Source of the DNA: Desulfobacteraceae bacterium
Lineage (GTDB): Bacteria; Desulfobacterota; Desulfobacteria; Desulfobacterales; Desulfobacteraceae
Reading direction: 5' to 3'
DNA: 64,000 nucleotides
NCBI GenBank assembly: GCA_016744295.1
Contig: JADGEQ010000003.1
Coordinates: 124,001-188,000, forward strand
The first letter of the stretch is position 1. The number at the start of each line of letters is the position of its first letter. The position numbers and the translations under genes were made by a program. Below are positions 17,884 to 27,520 of this stretch, piece by piece. The notes beneath the pieces are model-generated. The model was not told the origin of the DNA. It did not search any database and worked only from the letters and a program-made list of their open reading frames with translations.

Positions 17884-19029
17884 TTAATATCCTAGGGTTT
17901 CAGTTCCGGTCAGTCCGGAAAGTACCTCAATATTGGGACCAAATTTTTTCCCGGTCTTAATATAAACAGAGCGATATCCAATCTTTTGTTCCGAATCAAC
18001 CGAATCTGCTGGTACAGATTTTATGTTCACCATTTCCAGATGACCCACCCGAATGACAGCAGCTTCTGGTATCAAAAGGGTTGCTTCTGTTTTTACCGGG
18101 ATGAGCAGCCGCCCGAACATGCCCGGATAAATGCCCGGGGTATCGGGCAGGGCTGCTTTGACCAGAAAGGTCCGGGTGGAAGGGTCTGCATGGGGAGCAA
18201 TCTCTTCAATGGTGGCAACAACATGGGTGGCAAGGGTTTCAATTCCCACTTCATAGGGGTTTCCCTGAATAATTTTTCGGATCAATCCCTCCCGCACCCG
18301 GGCTTCCAGGCGCAGGGCTCCACTGGTTTGAACAATGAGCAAGGGTTTTCCCGGCACGGCCTGGTCTCCTGGATCGATGAGCCGCTCCACCACCAGGCCG
18401 GAGGCAGGGGCTTTGATACTGGCATACCCCAGACTGATTTGAGCCTCTTTGACCACCTCTTTTGCCTGGCGGATATTAGATTTTGCAGCCTGGAATCCTT
18501 CCCGGCTTTTCTCATGCCTGGCCTTTGCCTGGAGAAAGGCTGCCCGGTCAATTTCCATCTGCTGGGAGGTAACCACCTCTTTTTCATAGAGGGTTTTGGT
18601 ACGAACATAGGCAGCATCGGCCTGGTCCTGACCGGCCTTAGTCTCATCAATGGCTTTTTGGGCCTGGCTCAGGGTATTGTTGGCATAGGCCAACCCTTGT
18701 TTTGCCTGTTCAAGCCGGGTGCTCAGCTGTCGTGTATCCAGTTGAATCAATATCTGGCCCGTTTCCACCCTGGCCCCTGGAACCACATTAATTTTTAATG
18801 CCTGACCGCTGACCTGGGATTCGATGACAGATTCGGTCAAAGGGCGTATGGTGCCCACGGCTTCATAAATTTGGGTGACCTGCCGTGATTCAACCCGGGC
18901 CCTGTGCTGGAACACCACATCGTTTCGGGTGGTATCCATCGAAAATCCAGGGGGAATCCTATTGTTTTCGCAGGAGAAAACAAGGGGCAGTAAAAGAAAA
19001 AGAAAACGCAGAAAAGAATATTTTTTCAT
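17884..19029 (-). CDS. RND periplasmic adaptor (membrane fusion) lipoprotein
   Basis: Links the RND pump to an outer-membrane channel. The 381 residues start with a lipoprotein signal whose lipobox is LVFSC (C20). The first biotinyl-lipoyl half motif is VESQVSGQALKINVVPGARV, followed by a long alpha hairpin (about 105-190, rich in Q, A, K and E). The second lipoyl half is ASIKAPASGLVVERLIDPGD, and beta-barrel parts follow. It is the first gene of the efflux operon (adaptor, pump, DUF2892). The sigma-54 activator gene 146 bases upstream in the same direction may regulate it, but no -24/-12 site was found in that gap. Confidence 0.92.
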   Translation of the reverse strand: MKKYSFLRFLFLLLPLVFSCENNRIPPGFSMDTTRNDVVFQHRARVESRQVTQIYEAVGTIRPLTESVIESQVSGQALKINVVPGARVETGQILIQLDTRQLSTRLEQAKQGLAYANNTLSQAQKAIDETKAGQDQADAAYVRTKTLYEKEVVTSQQMEIDRAAFLQAKARHEKSREGFQAAKSNIRQAKEVVKEAQISLGYASIKAPASGLVVERLIDPGDQAVPGKPLLIVQTSGALRLEARVREGLIRKIIQGNPYEVGIETLATHVVATIEEIAPHADPSTRTFLVKAALPDTPGIYPGMFGRLLIPVKTEATLLIPEAAVIRVGHLEMVNIKSVPADSVDSEQKIGYRSVYIKTGKKFGPNIEVLSGLTGTETLGY

Positions 19030-19175
19030 GGTGCCTGGCTCTTTTAATAAAGGGTTAGGAAATGACTTGGGTTACAGTATGATTAATGGGACATTGCCGT
19101 CAACCCACAATGTAGCACTTCCCTTATAAGCAGCTTAAAAAGGGTCGATTCTAGTGGTCAGGTTAATGATCGGGC

Positions 19176-20696
19176 CTATCGGTAATCTTTATAATTGATC
19201 TGATATTTTGCCGCCTTGTAAGCATATTTACGCACGGTGATGCCAATGAGTTTGGCAGCTTTGTTGATATTTCCCCGGGTATTTTTCAAAGAATCCATGA
19301 TGATCTCTTTCTCAAGGCTTTCCACTGCCTCTTCAAGGGAAAGGGGCAGGGTTTTTGATTTGGTTCCGGTCTGGAGGGTGGCCGGCAGGTGATAAGAGTG
19401 AACAGCTCCCTCGTTGCAGAGGATGACGGCACGCTCAAGGCAGTTTTCAAGCTCCCTTACATTGCCGGGCCAGTGGTATTCCATCATCATGTCAATGGCC
19501 GGGGTGGTGATCCGTTTGATCTCCTTTGAATGCTCTTTTACATATTTTTCCAAAAAATGGTCTGCCAGAAGAATGATGTCTGTTTTGCGCATGCGAAGAC
19601 TGGGGATGTAGATGGGAAAAACATTGAGTCTAAAATAAAGGTCATCCCTGAATTTTCCCTGGCTTACCATATCTTCCAGATTGGCATTGGTGGCAGCCAC
19701 AATTCTTACATCGGATTTGATGGGCTGATACCCCCCCACCCGTTCAAATTCTTTTTCCTGGAGGACCCTCAGCAGTTTGACCTGGGCGCTGGGATCCATG
19801 TTCCCGATTTCGTCCAGAAAAATAGTTCCCTTGTTAGCAATTTCAAATTTTCCTTTTTTCTGGTGGGAGGCACCGGTGAAGGCTCCTTTTTCATGGCCGA
19901 ACAATTCACTTTCAATGAGGTTTTCCGGAATGGCAGCACAATTGATTTTAATAAAAGGCTGGTGGTTTCTTTCGCTGTTATAATGGATGGCATTGGCCAC
20001 CAACTCTTTTCCCGTGCCGCTTTCCCCCCGGATCAAAACAGTGGCTGAAGCGGAAGAAACCTGGGAGATCATCTGGAGTACTTCCCTCATCTTGTTTGAA
20101 TTGCCGATGATATTGGTAAAGCTATATTTATTTTCCAACTCGGACTTGAGCCGAACATTCTCTGTTTTCAGTTGTTCCTTTTCCACCCGGACGGTTTCAA
20201 TATTGATCACATGGTGTGCCACCATGGTCGCCACCACGGACAGCAGTTTTTCCCCGGTGGCCAGGGCTTTTTTCCCTTCATAGGGCCGATCGGCACTGAT
20301 GGCACCCACCACCCGGTTGTCTTTTTTTATGGGCACACAAATAAAGGAATACTCCTGGCCCTGGACAATTTTCCGGGAGTCTGTCTTATCAAGAAATAGG
20401 GGCTCTTTGCTTATCCTGGGAACCACGGCATGGTTGCCTGATTCAATCACCTGGCCGACAATGCCCTCTCCGGGCAGATATTTAATCTGTCGGGTGGTCT
20501 CTTCTGAGATGCCGTGGGCAATTTCTATCCGTATCTCACCGGTTTCCGAATTGGTAAGAAAAATGATCCCCCTGACCAGATTCAGGGATTCAGACAATAC
20601 ACTCAATACCTTGATCAGGGACTTTTTCATGTCCATGTGCTGGTTCAGAGCCTCACTAATTTCGTATAAAAGGGAAATTTCTTCAATGGATTTCAT
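19176..20696 (-). CDS. Sigma-54-dependent activator, GAF-AAA-Fis (NifA-like architecture)
   Basis: A 506-residue enhancer-binding protein. The N-terminal GAF domain (about 10-170) contains LPGEGIVGQVIESG and FICVPIKKDNRVVGAISADR. The AAA+ domain has GESGTGKE, the intact GAFTGA loop and Walker B GTIFLDEIGNMD. The Fis-type HTH is NINKAAKLIGITVRKYAYKA. The architecture and central domain match NifA and FhlA-type regulators, but no nif gene is present and the NifA inter-domain Cys motif is absent. It is divergent from two GAF-PAS proteins whose GAF domains could share a ligand type. Its targets are unknown. Confidence 0.9.
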   Translation of the reverse strand: MKSIEEISLLYEISEALNQHMDMKKSLIKVLSVLSESLNLVRGIIFLTNSETGEIRIEIAHGISEETTRQIKYLPGEGIVGQVIESGNHAVVPRISKEPLFLDKTDSRKIVQGQEYSFICVPIKKDNRVVGAISADRPYEGKKALATGEKLLSVVATMVAHHVINIETVRVEKEQLKTENVRLKSELENKYSFTNIIGNSNKMREVLQMISQVSSASATVLIRGESGTGKELVANAIHYNSERNHQPFIKINCAAIPENLIESELFGHEKGAFTGASHQKKGKFEIANKGTIFLDEIGNMDPSAQVKLLRVLQEKEFERVGGYQPIKSDVRIVAATNANLEDMVSQGKFRDDLYFRLNVFPIYIPSLRMRKTDIILLADHFLEKYVKEHSKEIKRITTPAIDMMMEYHWPGNVRELENCLERAVILCNEGAVHSYHLPATLQTGTKSKTLPLSLEEAVESLEKEIIMDSLKNTRGNINKAAKLIGITVRKYAYKAAKYQINYKDYR

Positions 20697-20866
20697 GGCG
20701 CTTTTTTTGGGAATTCCTTATCGTTATATAAATTAGTGCTACTCATTTGCGACCTGCCTTGCTATAGTTGCATATACTCTGTTATCTGGAAAAAATCAAT
20801 TTTCAACAGAAGATAATAGAAAAGCAGAATGAAAAATGACACTTCAACCGGAGAGATATAGGCCCT

Positions 20867-22030
20867 GTGGAAAAAAGAGATGATGCCAAAACCCTTGAGG
20901 TGTTGTTTGAAATATCCGAGGCGGTCACCCATACCCTTAATCTGGATGAATTGTACCGGGTAATTCACCTTTCCCTTGGTAAAATTTTTAATGTGGATAA
21001 CCTTTACATTGCACTCCACCATGAAGAAAAAGACTCGATCACCTTTCCCTACCATGTGGATCAGAAAGATAAAGTTCCAGAAGAAATATTTAATTTCAGC
21101 CAAACTGCATCCCTGACCGGACAAGTGATTAAGTCCCAAAAACCCCTGATTTTTTTTGAGCAGGATATCATCGATTTTGCCAGACAACAGAACAAGGATG
21201 TCATCGGCACCATCGATAAAATCTGGCTGGGAGCCCCCATGATTATCAAAGGCAGGGTTATCGGGGTGATTGCCATTCATAATTTTATTTCCGCCAAGAC
21301 TTACTCTTCAAAGGATCTGGATCTGTTAAACAACATTTCCCAGCACATTGCCCTGGCCATTGAAAGAAAAGAATCGGAAAAGAAATTATTGTCCCAGCAG
21401 CAGGTGCTTGAAACCATTTTGGAATCTTCTCCCGTGGGGATCTGTCTGCTGGAAAACCGGATATTTAAATGGGTGAATGAAGAAATGGTCAGCATGTTTG
21501 GATATGATTCCAAAGAGGCCTTAACCGGACAGAGTGTCCATATCATTTATGCCTCCAGACAGGCCTATCAACAAGCCGGAACAATTATCCAAAAGGATTT
21601 GGCACTGGGGCCCAGAGCAGATTTTGATTTTGAGTTAAAACGCAGGGACGGCAGCCTGTTCAAGGCCCATATCATTTTAACCGGTTCCAGCCCGGAAAAT
21701 CCAATTGAAAATACCATTGTAACCTTTGTAGATAACTCCCTCAGGGATATCGTCAAACAGGAAAAATTGGAAAAGGAAAAACTCCAGGGGGTTCTGGAAA
21801 TGGCCGGGGCCATCTGCCATGAAATCAATCAACCCCTCCAGGCCATTCTCGGGTATTCCGACCTGTTTGACCCGCCCGAGGCCATTACCGCCAACGAATT
21901 AAAACAGATTAAAGACCAGGCCACCCGGATTGGGGAGATTACAAAAAGGCTTGCCCAAATTACCCGGTATAAAACAATTCCCTATCCCGGAGATACTAAT
22001 ATTGTGGATATTTGGGGATCCAGCAACTAA
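20867..22030 (+). CDS. GAF-PAS-HisKA protein lacking the kinase ATPase domain (copy 1)
   Basis: A 387-residue cytoplasmic signalling protein. GAF is about 8-165 (TLEVLFEISEAVTH, WLGAPMIIKGRVIGVIAIHN) and PAS about 175-295 (ILESSPVGICLLENRIFKWVN). The dimerisation/phospho-acceptor helix is MAGAICHEINQPLQAILGYS. The protein then ends at PGDTNIVDIWGSSN with no N, G1 or G2 box, so it cannot autophosphorylate alone. GTG is the start: GGAGAGA lies 9-10 bases before it, and the nearest upstream ATG opens only a ten-codon frame. It is paralogous to the next gene and may be phosphorylated in trans or act as a ligand-binding scaffold. Confidence 0.85.
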   Translation: MEKRDDAKTLEVLFEISEAVTHTLNLDELYRVIHLSLGKIFNVDNLYIALHHEEKDSITFPYHVDQKDKVPEEIFNFSQTASLTGQVIKSQKPLIFFEQDIIDFARQQNKDVIGTIDKIWLGAPMIIKGRVIGVIAIHNFISAKTYSSKDLDLLNNISQHIALAIERKESEKKLLSQQQVLETILESSPVGICLLENRIFKWVNEEMVSMFGYDSKEALTGQSVHIIYASRQAYQQAGTIIQKDLALGPRADFDFELKRRDGSLFKAHIILTGSSPENPIENTIVTFVDNSLRDIVKQEKLEKEKLQGVLEMAGAICHEINQPLQAILGYSDLFDPPEAITANELKQIKDQATRIGEITKRLAQITRYKTIPYPGDTNIVDIWGSSN

Positions 22031-22130
22031 AAAGACCGAGGCGTTGACCAAAAGCTATGTCTTGATTTAATAGAACATTAATGGAATAATGCTGCGATTT
22101 TAAACTCACTTCAGATACAGGCAGGGCGAA

Positions 22131-23336
22131 ATGGACCAAACAAAATCGTGCAGCAGACACAAAAGACGGAACCTGGCCGGGACCATTGAGGTATTGTTTG
22201 AAATTTCTGATGCCGTCACCCATACCCGGAATCTGGCCGAACTCTATGGAGTGATTCACCAATCCTTGAACAAAATCCTCAATGTGGACAATTTTTATAT
22301 TGCCCTGCTCGATGAAGAGCGGGATGCCATTACCTTTCCCTACCATGTGGATGAACGAGACGATATTCCGAAAGAGATCTTGAATTTCAGCACAAAAATG
22401 ACATCCACAGGAATGGTCATTAAAAATAAATCTCCCATGATTTTTTATGAAAAAGATATCTTGAAGATGACCGAAAAAATGGGCCAAAAGACCATTGGAA
22501 CCGTATCCAAAGTCTGGCTGGGTGCCCCTTTAATCATAAAAGACCGGGTCATCGGGGCCATGGCGATCCAGGATTATAACACTGCAAATGCCTATCTGGA
22601 TCAGGATCTGGTCCTCTTGAATTCAATATCCCAGCACGTGGCCCTGGCCATTGAAAGAAAAGAGGCTGAAGAAAAGATCAAAGATCAGGGCAAAATCCTG
22701 GAAAAAATTCTGGAATCTTCCCCCGTGGGGATTGCCCTGGTTCAAAACCGGACGTTTCACTGGGTGAATGGGGAAATGGTTCGGATGTTCGGGTATTCAG
22801 ACAAAGCGGAATTCCAGAACAAAAGTGTCCGCATGATTTATAAAGCGGTTGAGGATTATGACTATGCGGGAAAGACGATCTTTGACAGCCTGATTACCCG
22901 GGGAACAGCAGATTATGAAATAGAACTGATAAAAAAGGACAGTACGCTTTTTCCTGCCCATATTCGCCTCAATTGTACGGATCGCGACAATCCCATGGCC
23001 TGGACCATTGCCACTGTTGTCGATATCTCCCAGAGAAAGGCGGCGGAAAAAGAAACCTATGAGCGGGAACGGCTTCAGGGGGTTCTGGAGATGGCCGGTG
23101 CTGTCTGCCATGAAATCAACCAGCCCCTCCAGGCGATTCTCGGCTATTCTGAACTGCTGCTCATGAACCCGGAGGTGGAGATGGCCGGCCACAACCTGAG
23201 TTCCATTAAACACCAGGCCACCCGGCTGGGGAAAATAACCAAAAAATTGTCCAACATTACCCGGTACAAGACGGTTGATTATCCTGGTAATACCAAGATT
23301 GTTGATATCTGGGGAGCCGGCAGCGATATCATCTGA
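22131..23336 (+). CDS. GAF-PAS-HisKA protein lacking the kinase ATPase domain (copy 2)
   Basis: A 401-residue tandem paralogue of the preceding gene, 100 bases downstream. It has the same order: GAF (about 18-175, WLGAPLIIKDRVIGAMAIQD), PAS (about 185-305, ILESSPVGIALVQNRTFHWVN) and HisKA box MAGAVCHEINQPLQAILGYS. The end is almost identical, YPGNTKIVDIWGAGSDII. Both copies stopping at the same point means the lack of an ATP-binding domain is a design feature rather than a frameshift. The two PAS/GAF regions have diverged, which suggests different signals. Confidence 0.85.
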   Translation: MDQTKSCSRHKRRNLAGTIEVLFEISDAVTHTRNLAELYGVIHQSLNKILNVDNFYIALLDEERDAITFPYHVDERDDIPKEILNFSTKMTSTGMVIKNKSPMIFYEKDILKMTEKMGQKTIGTVSKVWLGAPLIIKDRVIGAMAIQDYNTANAYLDQDLVLLNSISQHVALAIERKEAEEKIKDQGKILEKILESSPVGIALVQNRTFHWVNGEMVRMFGYSDKAEFQNKSVRMIYKAVEDYDYAGKTIFDSLITRGTADYEIELIKKDSTLFPAHIRLNCTDRDNPMAWTIATVVDISQRKAAEKETYERERLQGVLEMAGAVCHEINQPLQAILGYSELLLMNPEVEMAGHNLSSIKHQATRLGKITKKLSNITRYKTVDYPGNTKIVDIWGAGSDII

Positions 23337-23368
23337 TCAACAGGTATCTTGGCGTTTTTTTTTCGGCA

Positions 23369-23692
23369 CTAGATATCAAGGGGAACCGGCCTGGAATTTA
23401 CGAGGTAATCCAGGTGCCTTTCAACAGACGCCCTTAAATCACGATCCGGATCAATGGTTTCCGAATAATAATTAAGCACCCACCAAAGATGGTTGAGTTT
23501 TTCAGGGTCATTCTGCCACCAGCTAATTGATTCTTTTATGGCCTCGGGTGTTTCCAATTCAGAGTTCAGTTTAACGTAAAACTTGTAGCACATGGACCGG
23601 GTCATGGGTTTTAGTCCCAAAGTTGTGGTGGTTTCTTTGTTGATCACACCTGCCTCCGTAAGGATAAGAATGTGGTAAGAATCTCTTTTCAT
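23369..23692 (-). CDS. Unknown 107-residue protein
   Basis: Not recognised. It is soluble and mostly helical by appearance, with a Trp-rich segment (SISWWQNDPEKLNHLWWVLNY) and a C-terminal acidic/basic helix before VNSRPVPLDI. There is no signal peptide or metal motif. The stop is close to the end of the convergent GAF-PAS gene (33 bases). It lies between that gene and a same-strand sigma-54 activator. The start ATG is weakly supported by GGAAATG; coding status rests on the lack of competing frames and sensible composition. Confidence 0.55.
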   Translation of the reverse strand: MKRDSYHILILTEAGVINKETTTTLGLKPMTRSMCYKFYVKLNSELETPEAIKESISWWQNDPEKLNHLWWVLNYYSETIDPDRDLRASVERHLDYLVNSRPVPLDI

Positions 23693-23753
23693 TTCCTATA
23701 GTAAACGATTCCGGTTGTAAACCCCAATCCGGGTGATACAGGGGATCCGGACA

Positions 23754-25118
23754 CTAGATATCCTCTGGAATCCGAATGCCATATTTTTTTATCCGCTTCC
23801 AAAGGGTCACCCGGCTGATTCCCAGTTTTCTTGCCAATTCGGATTGATTCCCCCTGGTTTGTTTGAGGAGATTCAGAAGCGTATCCCTATCAGACCGGGC
23901 CTCTGATGACAGGGGGTGGTTTTCAGGAACTGTTTTATTTGCATTTCTAATTTTAGGCGGTATATGGCTGGGTTCAATCCATCCCCTGGCACAAAGGACC
24001 GACGCATATTCTATTGCATTTCTAAGTTCCCGGACATTTCCGGGCCAATCATAGGCAACAAGAATTTCCATGGCCCCGGGGGACATCTCCAGGGCGGCTG
24101 TATTCTTTTTTTCACAATTTTGATTGATAAAATTTTGCACAATCAGGGGAATATCCTCTTTTCGGTCCTTCAGAGCAGGGCATTGAAGGGGAAATACATT
24201 GATTCGAAAAAAAAGGTCCTTCCGAAATTCTCCAGTGGAGATTAATGTTTCAAGATTTTTGTTGGTGGCGGTGATAATTCTGATATCAACGGGAAAGGGA
24301 TGATGATCTCCCACCCGTTCCACCTCTTTTTCTTCCAGCACCCGGAGCAGTTTTATCTGTGTGGACAGGGGAATATCTCCGATTTCGTCCAGAAATAGGG
24401 TACCTGTGTTGGCAGCTTCAAACCTTCCGATACGATCTTTTTCAGCACCGGTAAATGATCCTTTTACATGGCCGAACAACTCGCTTTCAAGGAGGCTTTC
24501 GTTCAGGGCCGCACAATTAACCTTTATAAACGGCTGTTTTTTTCGGAAACTGTTTTCATGGATGGCCCTGGCCACCAATTCCTTTCCCGTTCCGCTTTCC
24601 CCCTGGACGAGTACAGGGGCATCGGACTGGGCAACACTGGATATCAATTGGAACAGTTTTTCCATGACCGGGGTTTTTCCCAAAATCCCGCTGAACCCAT
24701 CATCCAGGTGAAACATATGCTTGAGCGATTCGATCTCCTGTTGTTTCTGAACAATATCCGTCATATCTGTTAAAACTTCAACCGCACCCATCACCTTTCC
24801 CTGGTCATCTTCCAAAACAGAGGCAACCTTGAGAATATGAACCGAAAGATTTTTCTTGTTCTTAATCATGCATTTTTTTAGTTTGGATCGTCCCACGGTA
24901 AATAATTTGCAGAAATTTTTCCCCTCTCCATTGCCAATTATCTTGCACCCCGTACAATTTAAAATTCGGCAGGAACTGCCAATTAACTCCTCGTTGGTAT
25001 ATCCGGTAAGTCTTTCAGCAGCCGGGTTGGTTGCTTGAATAACCCCATGGGTGTCCAGCACAAGAATGCCGTCCTGGAGGGTTTCTATTATCCGTTTCCA
25101 TTGTTTTGAAAGGTCCAT
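23754..25118 (-). CDS. Sigma-54-dependent activator with Cys-rich PAS domain
   Basis: A 454-residue enhancer-binding protein. The single PAS (about 5-120) carries Cys at 50, 55, 58, 70 and 83 (pattern C-x4-C-x2-C-x11-C-x12-C), suggesting a redox, haem or Fe-S input. The AAA+ domain has GESGTGKE and Walker [13 protein letters not shown], but its sigma-54 loop is GSFTGA rather than GAFTGA; Ser there may still permit activation. The Fis HTH is [20 protein letters not shown]. It is divergent from an outer-membrane porin, and the gap holds a cluster of TTAACA palindromes and a -24/-12-like site, so the porin is the probable target. Confidence 0.92.
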   Translation of the reverse strand: MDLSKQWKRIIETLQDGILVLDTHGVIQATNPAAERLTGYTNEELIGSSCRILNCTGCKIIGNGEGKNFCKLFTVGRSKLKKCMIKNKKNLSVHILKVASVLEDDQGKVMGAVEVLTDMTDIVQKQQEIESLKHMFHLDDGFSGILGKTPVMEKLFQLISSVAQSDAPVLVQGESGTGKELVARAIHENSFRKKQPFIKVNCAALNESLLESELFGHVKGSFTGAEKDRIGRFEAANTGTLFLDEIGDIPLSTQIKLLRVLEEKEVERVGDHHPFPVDIRIITATNKNLETLISTGEFRKDLFFRINVFPLQCPALKDRKEDIPLIVQNFINQNCEKKNTAALEMSPGAMEILVAYDWPGNVRELRNAIEYASVLCARGWIEPSHIPPKIRNANKTVPENHPLSSEARSDRDTLLNLLKQTRGNQSELARKLGISRVTLWKRIKKYGIRIPEDI

Positions 25119-25156
25119 TTTAGCCCGGTATTTGCGTTAATAGTTTTAGGATCAAG

Positions 25157-25222
25157 TTAACAGCTGTAATCTTAACACGTGTTAAGGTTAACAGCCTTAA
25201 CAAGAAATCACAAGTATTAACA
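25157..25222. promoter_or_regulatory. Cluster of TTAACA operator sites between activator and porin
   Basis: TTAACA occurs at 25157, 25172, 25188 and 25217. The second is a perfect 16-base palindrome, CTTAACACGTGTTAAG (25171-25186), flanked by imperfect ones (TTAACAGCTGTAA; GTTAACAGCCTTAAC). This is the form expected of an upstream activating sequence for a dimeric Fis-type HTH, and it also overlaps the activator's own promoter region. Confidence 0.6.
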
Positions 25223-25278
25223 ATCCTATAGATCCATGTCTGCCAGGCTTTTTCAATCAATCCGGCACTTTTTTTCCC

Positions 25279-25295
25279 TGGGTATGTATTTTGCT
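25279..25295 (+). promoter_or_regulatory. Candidate sigma-54 promoter of the porin gene
   Basis: TGGGTATGTATTTTGCT has GG (25281-25282) and GC (25293-25294) separated by exactly 10 bases, with TTGCT matching the -12 element. The -24 side is weaker. It lies 57 or more bases after the TTAACA cluster and about 65 bases before the chosen porin ATG. Confidence 0.4.
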
Positions 25296-25357
25296 ATTCT
25301 CATGTCAGACAAATAGGACAGGCAAATTTAATGCAATTAAGACAAAAGGAGAGGTGG

Positions 25358-27082
25358 ATGGAAAAAAACAAATCAAGTCGCAATAAATTGTTAATGTTAT
25401 TTTGGGCCGGCTTTTTTATGGTGATGACCTTGTCACCCAATGTCCTTATGGCGGACACACAAATTGATGCGTTAAAAGAACAATTGAATCAATTGACCGA
25501 GATGATGCAGAAGGTTGAAAAAAAACTGGCTGAGATGGAAGATAAAAATGCCGACAAAGAATCTGAGATTGCGGAAATGGACGAACGATTGAATGAGGCG
25601 GAACTGCATACCTCAACGGATAAATTGTCCCTGGGCGTGGAGCTCAGAAGTCGGGGGGATTCTATCCATTACCAGGATATGATCTCGGCCCCGGATGCCT
25701 TGATGGGCATGTTTTTTACGGATTATAATGCCGGCAACCCAAATCTGGGTGGATTAAATAATGCAACCAAGGCCCAGATTCAAGGCATGATGGCCGGTCT
25801 TGCCTCAAACCCCCTGAATGTACCCGAAAAAAATGACATTGATAATGATGCCATTTTTACCAGCCGATTTCGGATCAACATGAAGGCCAAAATCAATCCC
25901 CAACTAAGTTTTGCAGGCCGTCTGGCCGCTTACAAGGTCTGGGGGGACAGCTCCGGGGTTCAAAACTACCAGGGCGGCATGAACGATGTCACCCTGGACG
26001 GCACCACATCAAGCCTTCCCAATGATGATTCCATCCATTTGGAACGGGCCTATTTTAATTATAAAAATGCGGTTGGAAGTGTGCCTTTAAACTTTTCCCT
26101 GGGCCGTCGGCCCTCAACGGAAGGGCCTCCCATGGAATATGGGGAGTACAGCCTGGAAGGCGGATCTCCCATGGCCCATATTATCAACTGGCAGTTTGAC
26201 GGCGCCTCTTTGAATTTTGGTCTGGAAGAGGCGACCAATGTTCCGGGTGCTGCTTTCAAACTTTGTTACGGGGTCGGCTTTGAGAGCGATTTTGGAAACA
26301 GCACCTCCATGAAAAGCGGAGAACAGTTAAAGGATGTCCATTTGTTCGGGTTTATTGCCAATCTCTTCGACAATGATACCACCAGCGCGGTTTTGAATTA
26401 TGCCCACGCCTTTGACATCACCGACGGGTTTACCGGACAGACCGTCATGCCTTTTAGCGCAACGCTTAACCCCGACGGAACCTATACCTTTGAACAAAAT
26501 ACCGGGGGATATATCAGCCGGACCGAGCCCAGCACCAATCTCGGGGACTGGGATGCACTCACCATGCTGGTCCGGACCAATCTGACGGAAAAATTTGACA
26601 AGGATATTGATCTGTTTCTCTCCTTTGGATGGAGCCATACAAGCCCTAAGCAAACATCGGCCCAGCCCTTTTACAATTTGATGGGGCAAGGACTTCTCAA
26701 TTCCAATGGCGAGCTTGAAAGCCGTGACGGCTACAGCCTTTACACCGGGGCTATTTTCCCCATGCCCTTTTCTGCCCGGTGGGGGTTTGAATACAATTGG
26801 GGGTCCGAGTATTGGTTTAACTTCACTGGTGCCGAAGATTCCCTGGTGGACAGCAAACTTGCGGTCCGGGGTCATGTTTTTGAATCCTATTATATCCAGC
26901 CGATTTTCAGTGATACTTTTTTCGTAAAACTAGGCGCCCGTTATTATGATTATGATTATACGGGAAGCGGCAATCCCCTGGGGGCTCCCGTAAAAATTTC
27001 AGAAGCCACCTCCATGGACGCCCTGTTCCCTGTTGTGGACACGGCATGGAATGCCTATCTGTCAGCAACCCTAAGATTTTAA
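25358..27082 (+). CDS. DUF3373-type outer-membrane porin-like protein
   Basis: An exported beta-barrel of about 574 residues. The start at 25358 is chosen for the AAAGGAGAGG site 4-13 bases upstream; an earlier ATG at 25331 lacks one. The signal peptide ends near VLMA-DTQ. A coiled coil of about 50 residues follows (ALKEQLNQLTEMMQKVEKK), as in periplasmic anchoring segments of porins, then a barrel of alternating aromatic strands ending in AYLSATLRF, with terminal Phe as needed for BAM insertion. The family is known from metal- and sulfate-reducing deltaproteobacteria. Next to it is a monoheme cytochrome, and divergent is its probable activator. Confidence 0.82.
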   Translation: MEKNKSSRNKLLMLFWAGFFMVMTLSPNVLMADTQIDALKEQLNQLTEMMQKVEKKLAEMEDKNADKESEIAEMDERLNEAELHTSTDKLSLGVELRSRGDSIHYQDMISAPDALMGMFFTDYNAGNPNLGGLNNATKAQIQGMMAGLASNPLNVPEKNDIDNDAIFTSRFRINMKAKINPQLSFAGRLAAYKVWGDSSGVQNYQGGMNDVTLDGTTSSLPNDDSIHLERAYFNYKNAVGSVPLNFSLGRRPSTEGPPMEYGEYSLEGGSPMAHIINWQFDGASLNFGLEEATNVPGAAFKLCYGVGFESDFGNSTSMKSGEQLKDVHLFGFIANLFDNDTTSAVLNYAHAFDITDGFTGQTVMPFSATLNPDGTYTFEQNTGGYISRTEPSTNLGDWDALTMLVRTNLTEKFDKDIDLFLSFGWSHTSPKQTSAQPFYNLMGQGLLNSNGELESRDGYSLYTGAIFPMPFSARWGFEYNWGSEYWFNFTGAEDSLVDSKLAVRGHVFESYYIQPIFSDTFFVKLGARYYDYDYTGSGNPLGAPVKISEATSMDALFPVVDTAWNAYLSATLRF

Positions 27083-27169
27083 CAAAAAAAATAATTGACC
27101 GGCCTGCAGCGGCCTGCCGTCTTTAACCGGCCGCTGCCAGATAAAAAAATATGATGAGATAAGGAAAAT

Positions 27170-27508
27170 ATGATGGTAAAAAAAATAAGCGTTGTTTTGA
27201 TCTCTTTGGTCCTGGTTCTGGGATTTTCCAGCCTGGGTTTTTCCGCGGACAAAGGCAATGCCAGGAAGGGAAAATACACATTTCGAAAAAGTTGCCGCAG
27301 TTGTCACAGTGATACAGGCTCTGCCGCATCCATTAGCCCGGACAGCAAAACCCAGGCCCAGTGGACCCGTCAGTTTAAACCGGGTAAGGTTCAAAAATTG
27401 GTCTGCAAAGATGAGTGGGCCAAGATCTCTAAAAAGGACCAGCTGGATATCTTTACCTATTTGCACAAATATGCCTTTGACTCGCCTTCTCCTGCCAAGT
27501 GCAAATAA
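27170..27508 (+). CDS. Periplasmic monoheme c-type cytochrome
   Basis: A 112-residue protein with a clear signal peptide (cleavage near SLGFSA-DKG) and one haem attachment motif CRSCH (about residue 42). The mature part is about 87 residues, basic, and ends in CK. A likely distal ligand Met is not obvious; the motif and size fit small class I-like cytochromes of deltaproteobacteria. Two adjacent ATGs follow AAGGAAAAT; either may start. It is 87 bases after the porin stop and could be co-transcribed with it. A strong hairpin follows. Confidence 0.85.
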   Translation: MMVKKISVVLISLVLVLGFSSLGFSADKGNARKGKYTFRKSCRSCHSDTGSAASISPDSKTQAQWTRQFKPGKVQKLVCKDEWAKISKKDQLDIFTYLHKYAFDSPSPAKCK

Positions 27509-27520
27509 ATTAAAGATATG

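Noticed and set aside
19176..20696. Naming the GAF sigma-54 activator as NifA
   Set aside because: Only the general architecture agrees. No nif gene is in the window and the NifA Cys linker motif is absent.
25261..25278. CGGCACTTTTTTTTCC as the porin sigma-54 promoter
   Set aside because: The -24 part is fair, but the -12 part has CC where GC is needed; the site at 25279-25295 has both GG and GC at the right spacing.
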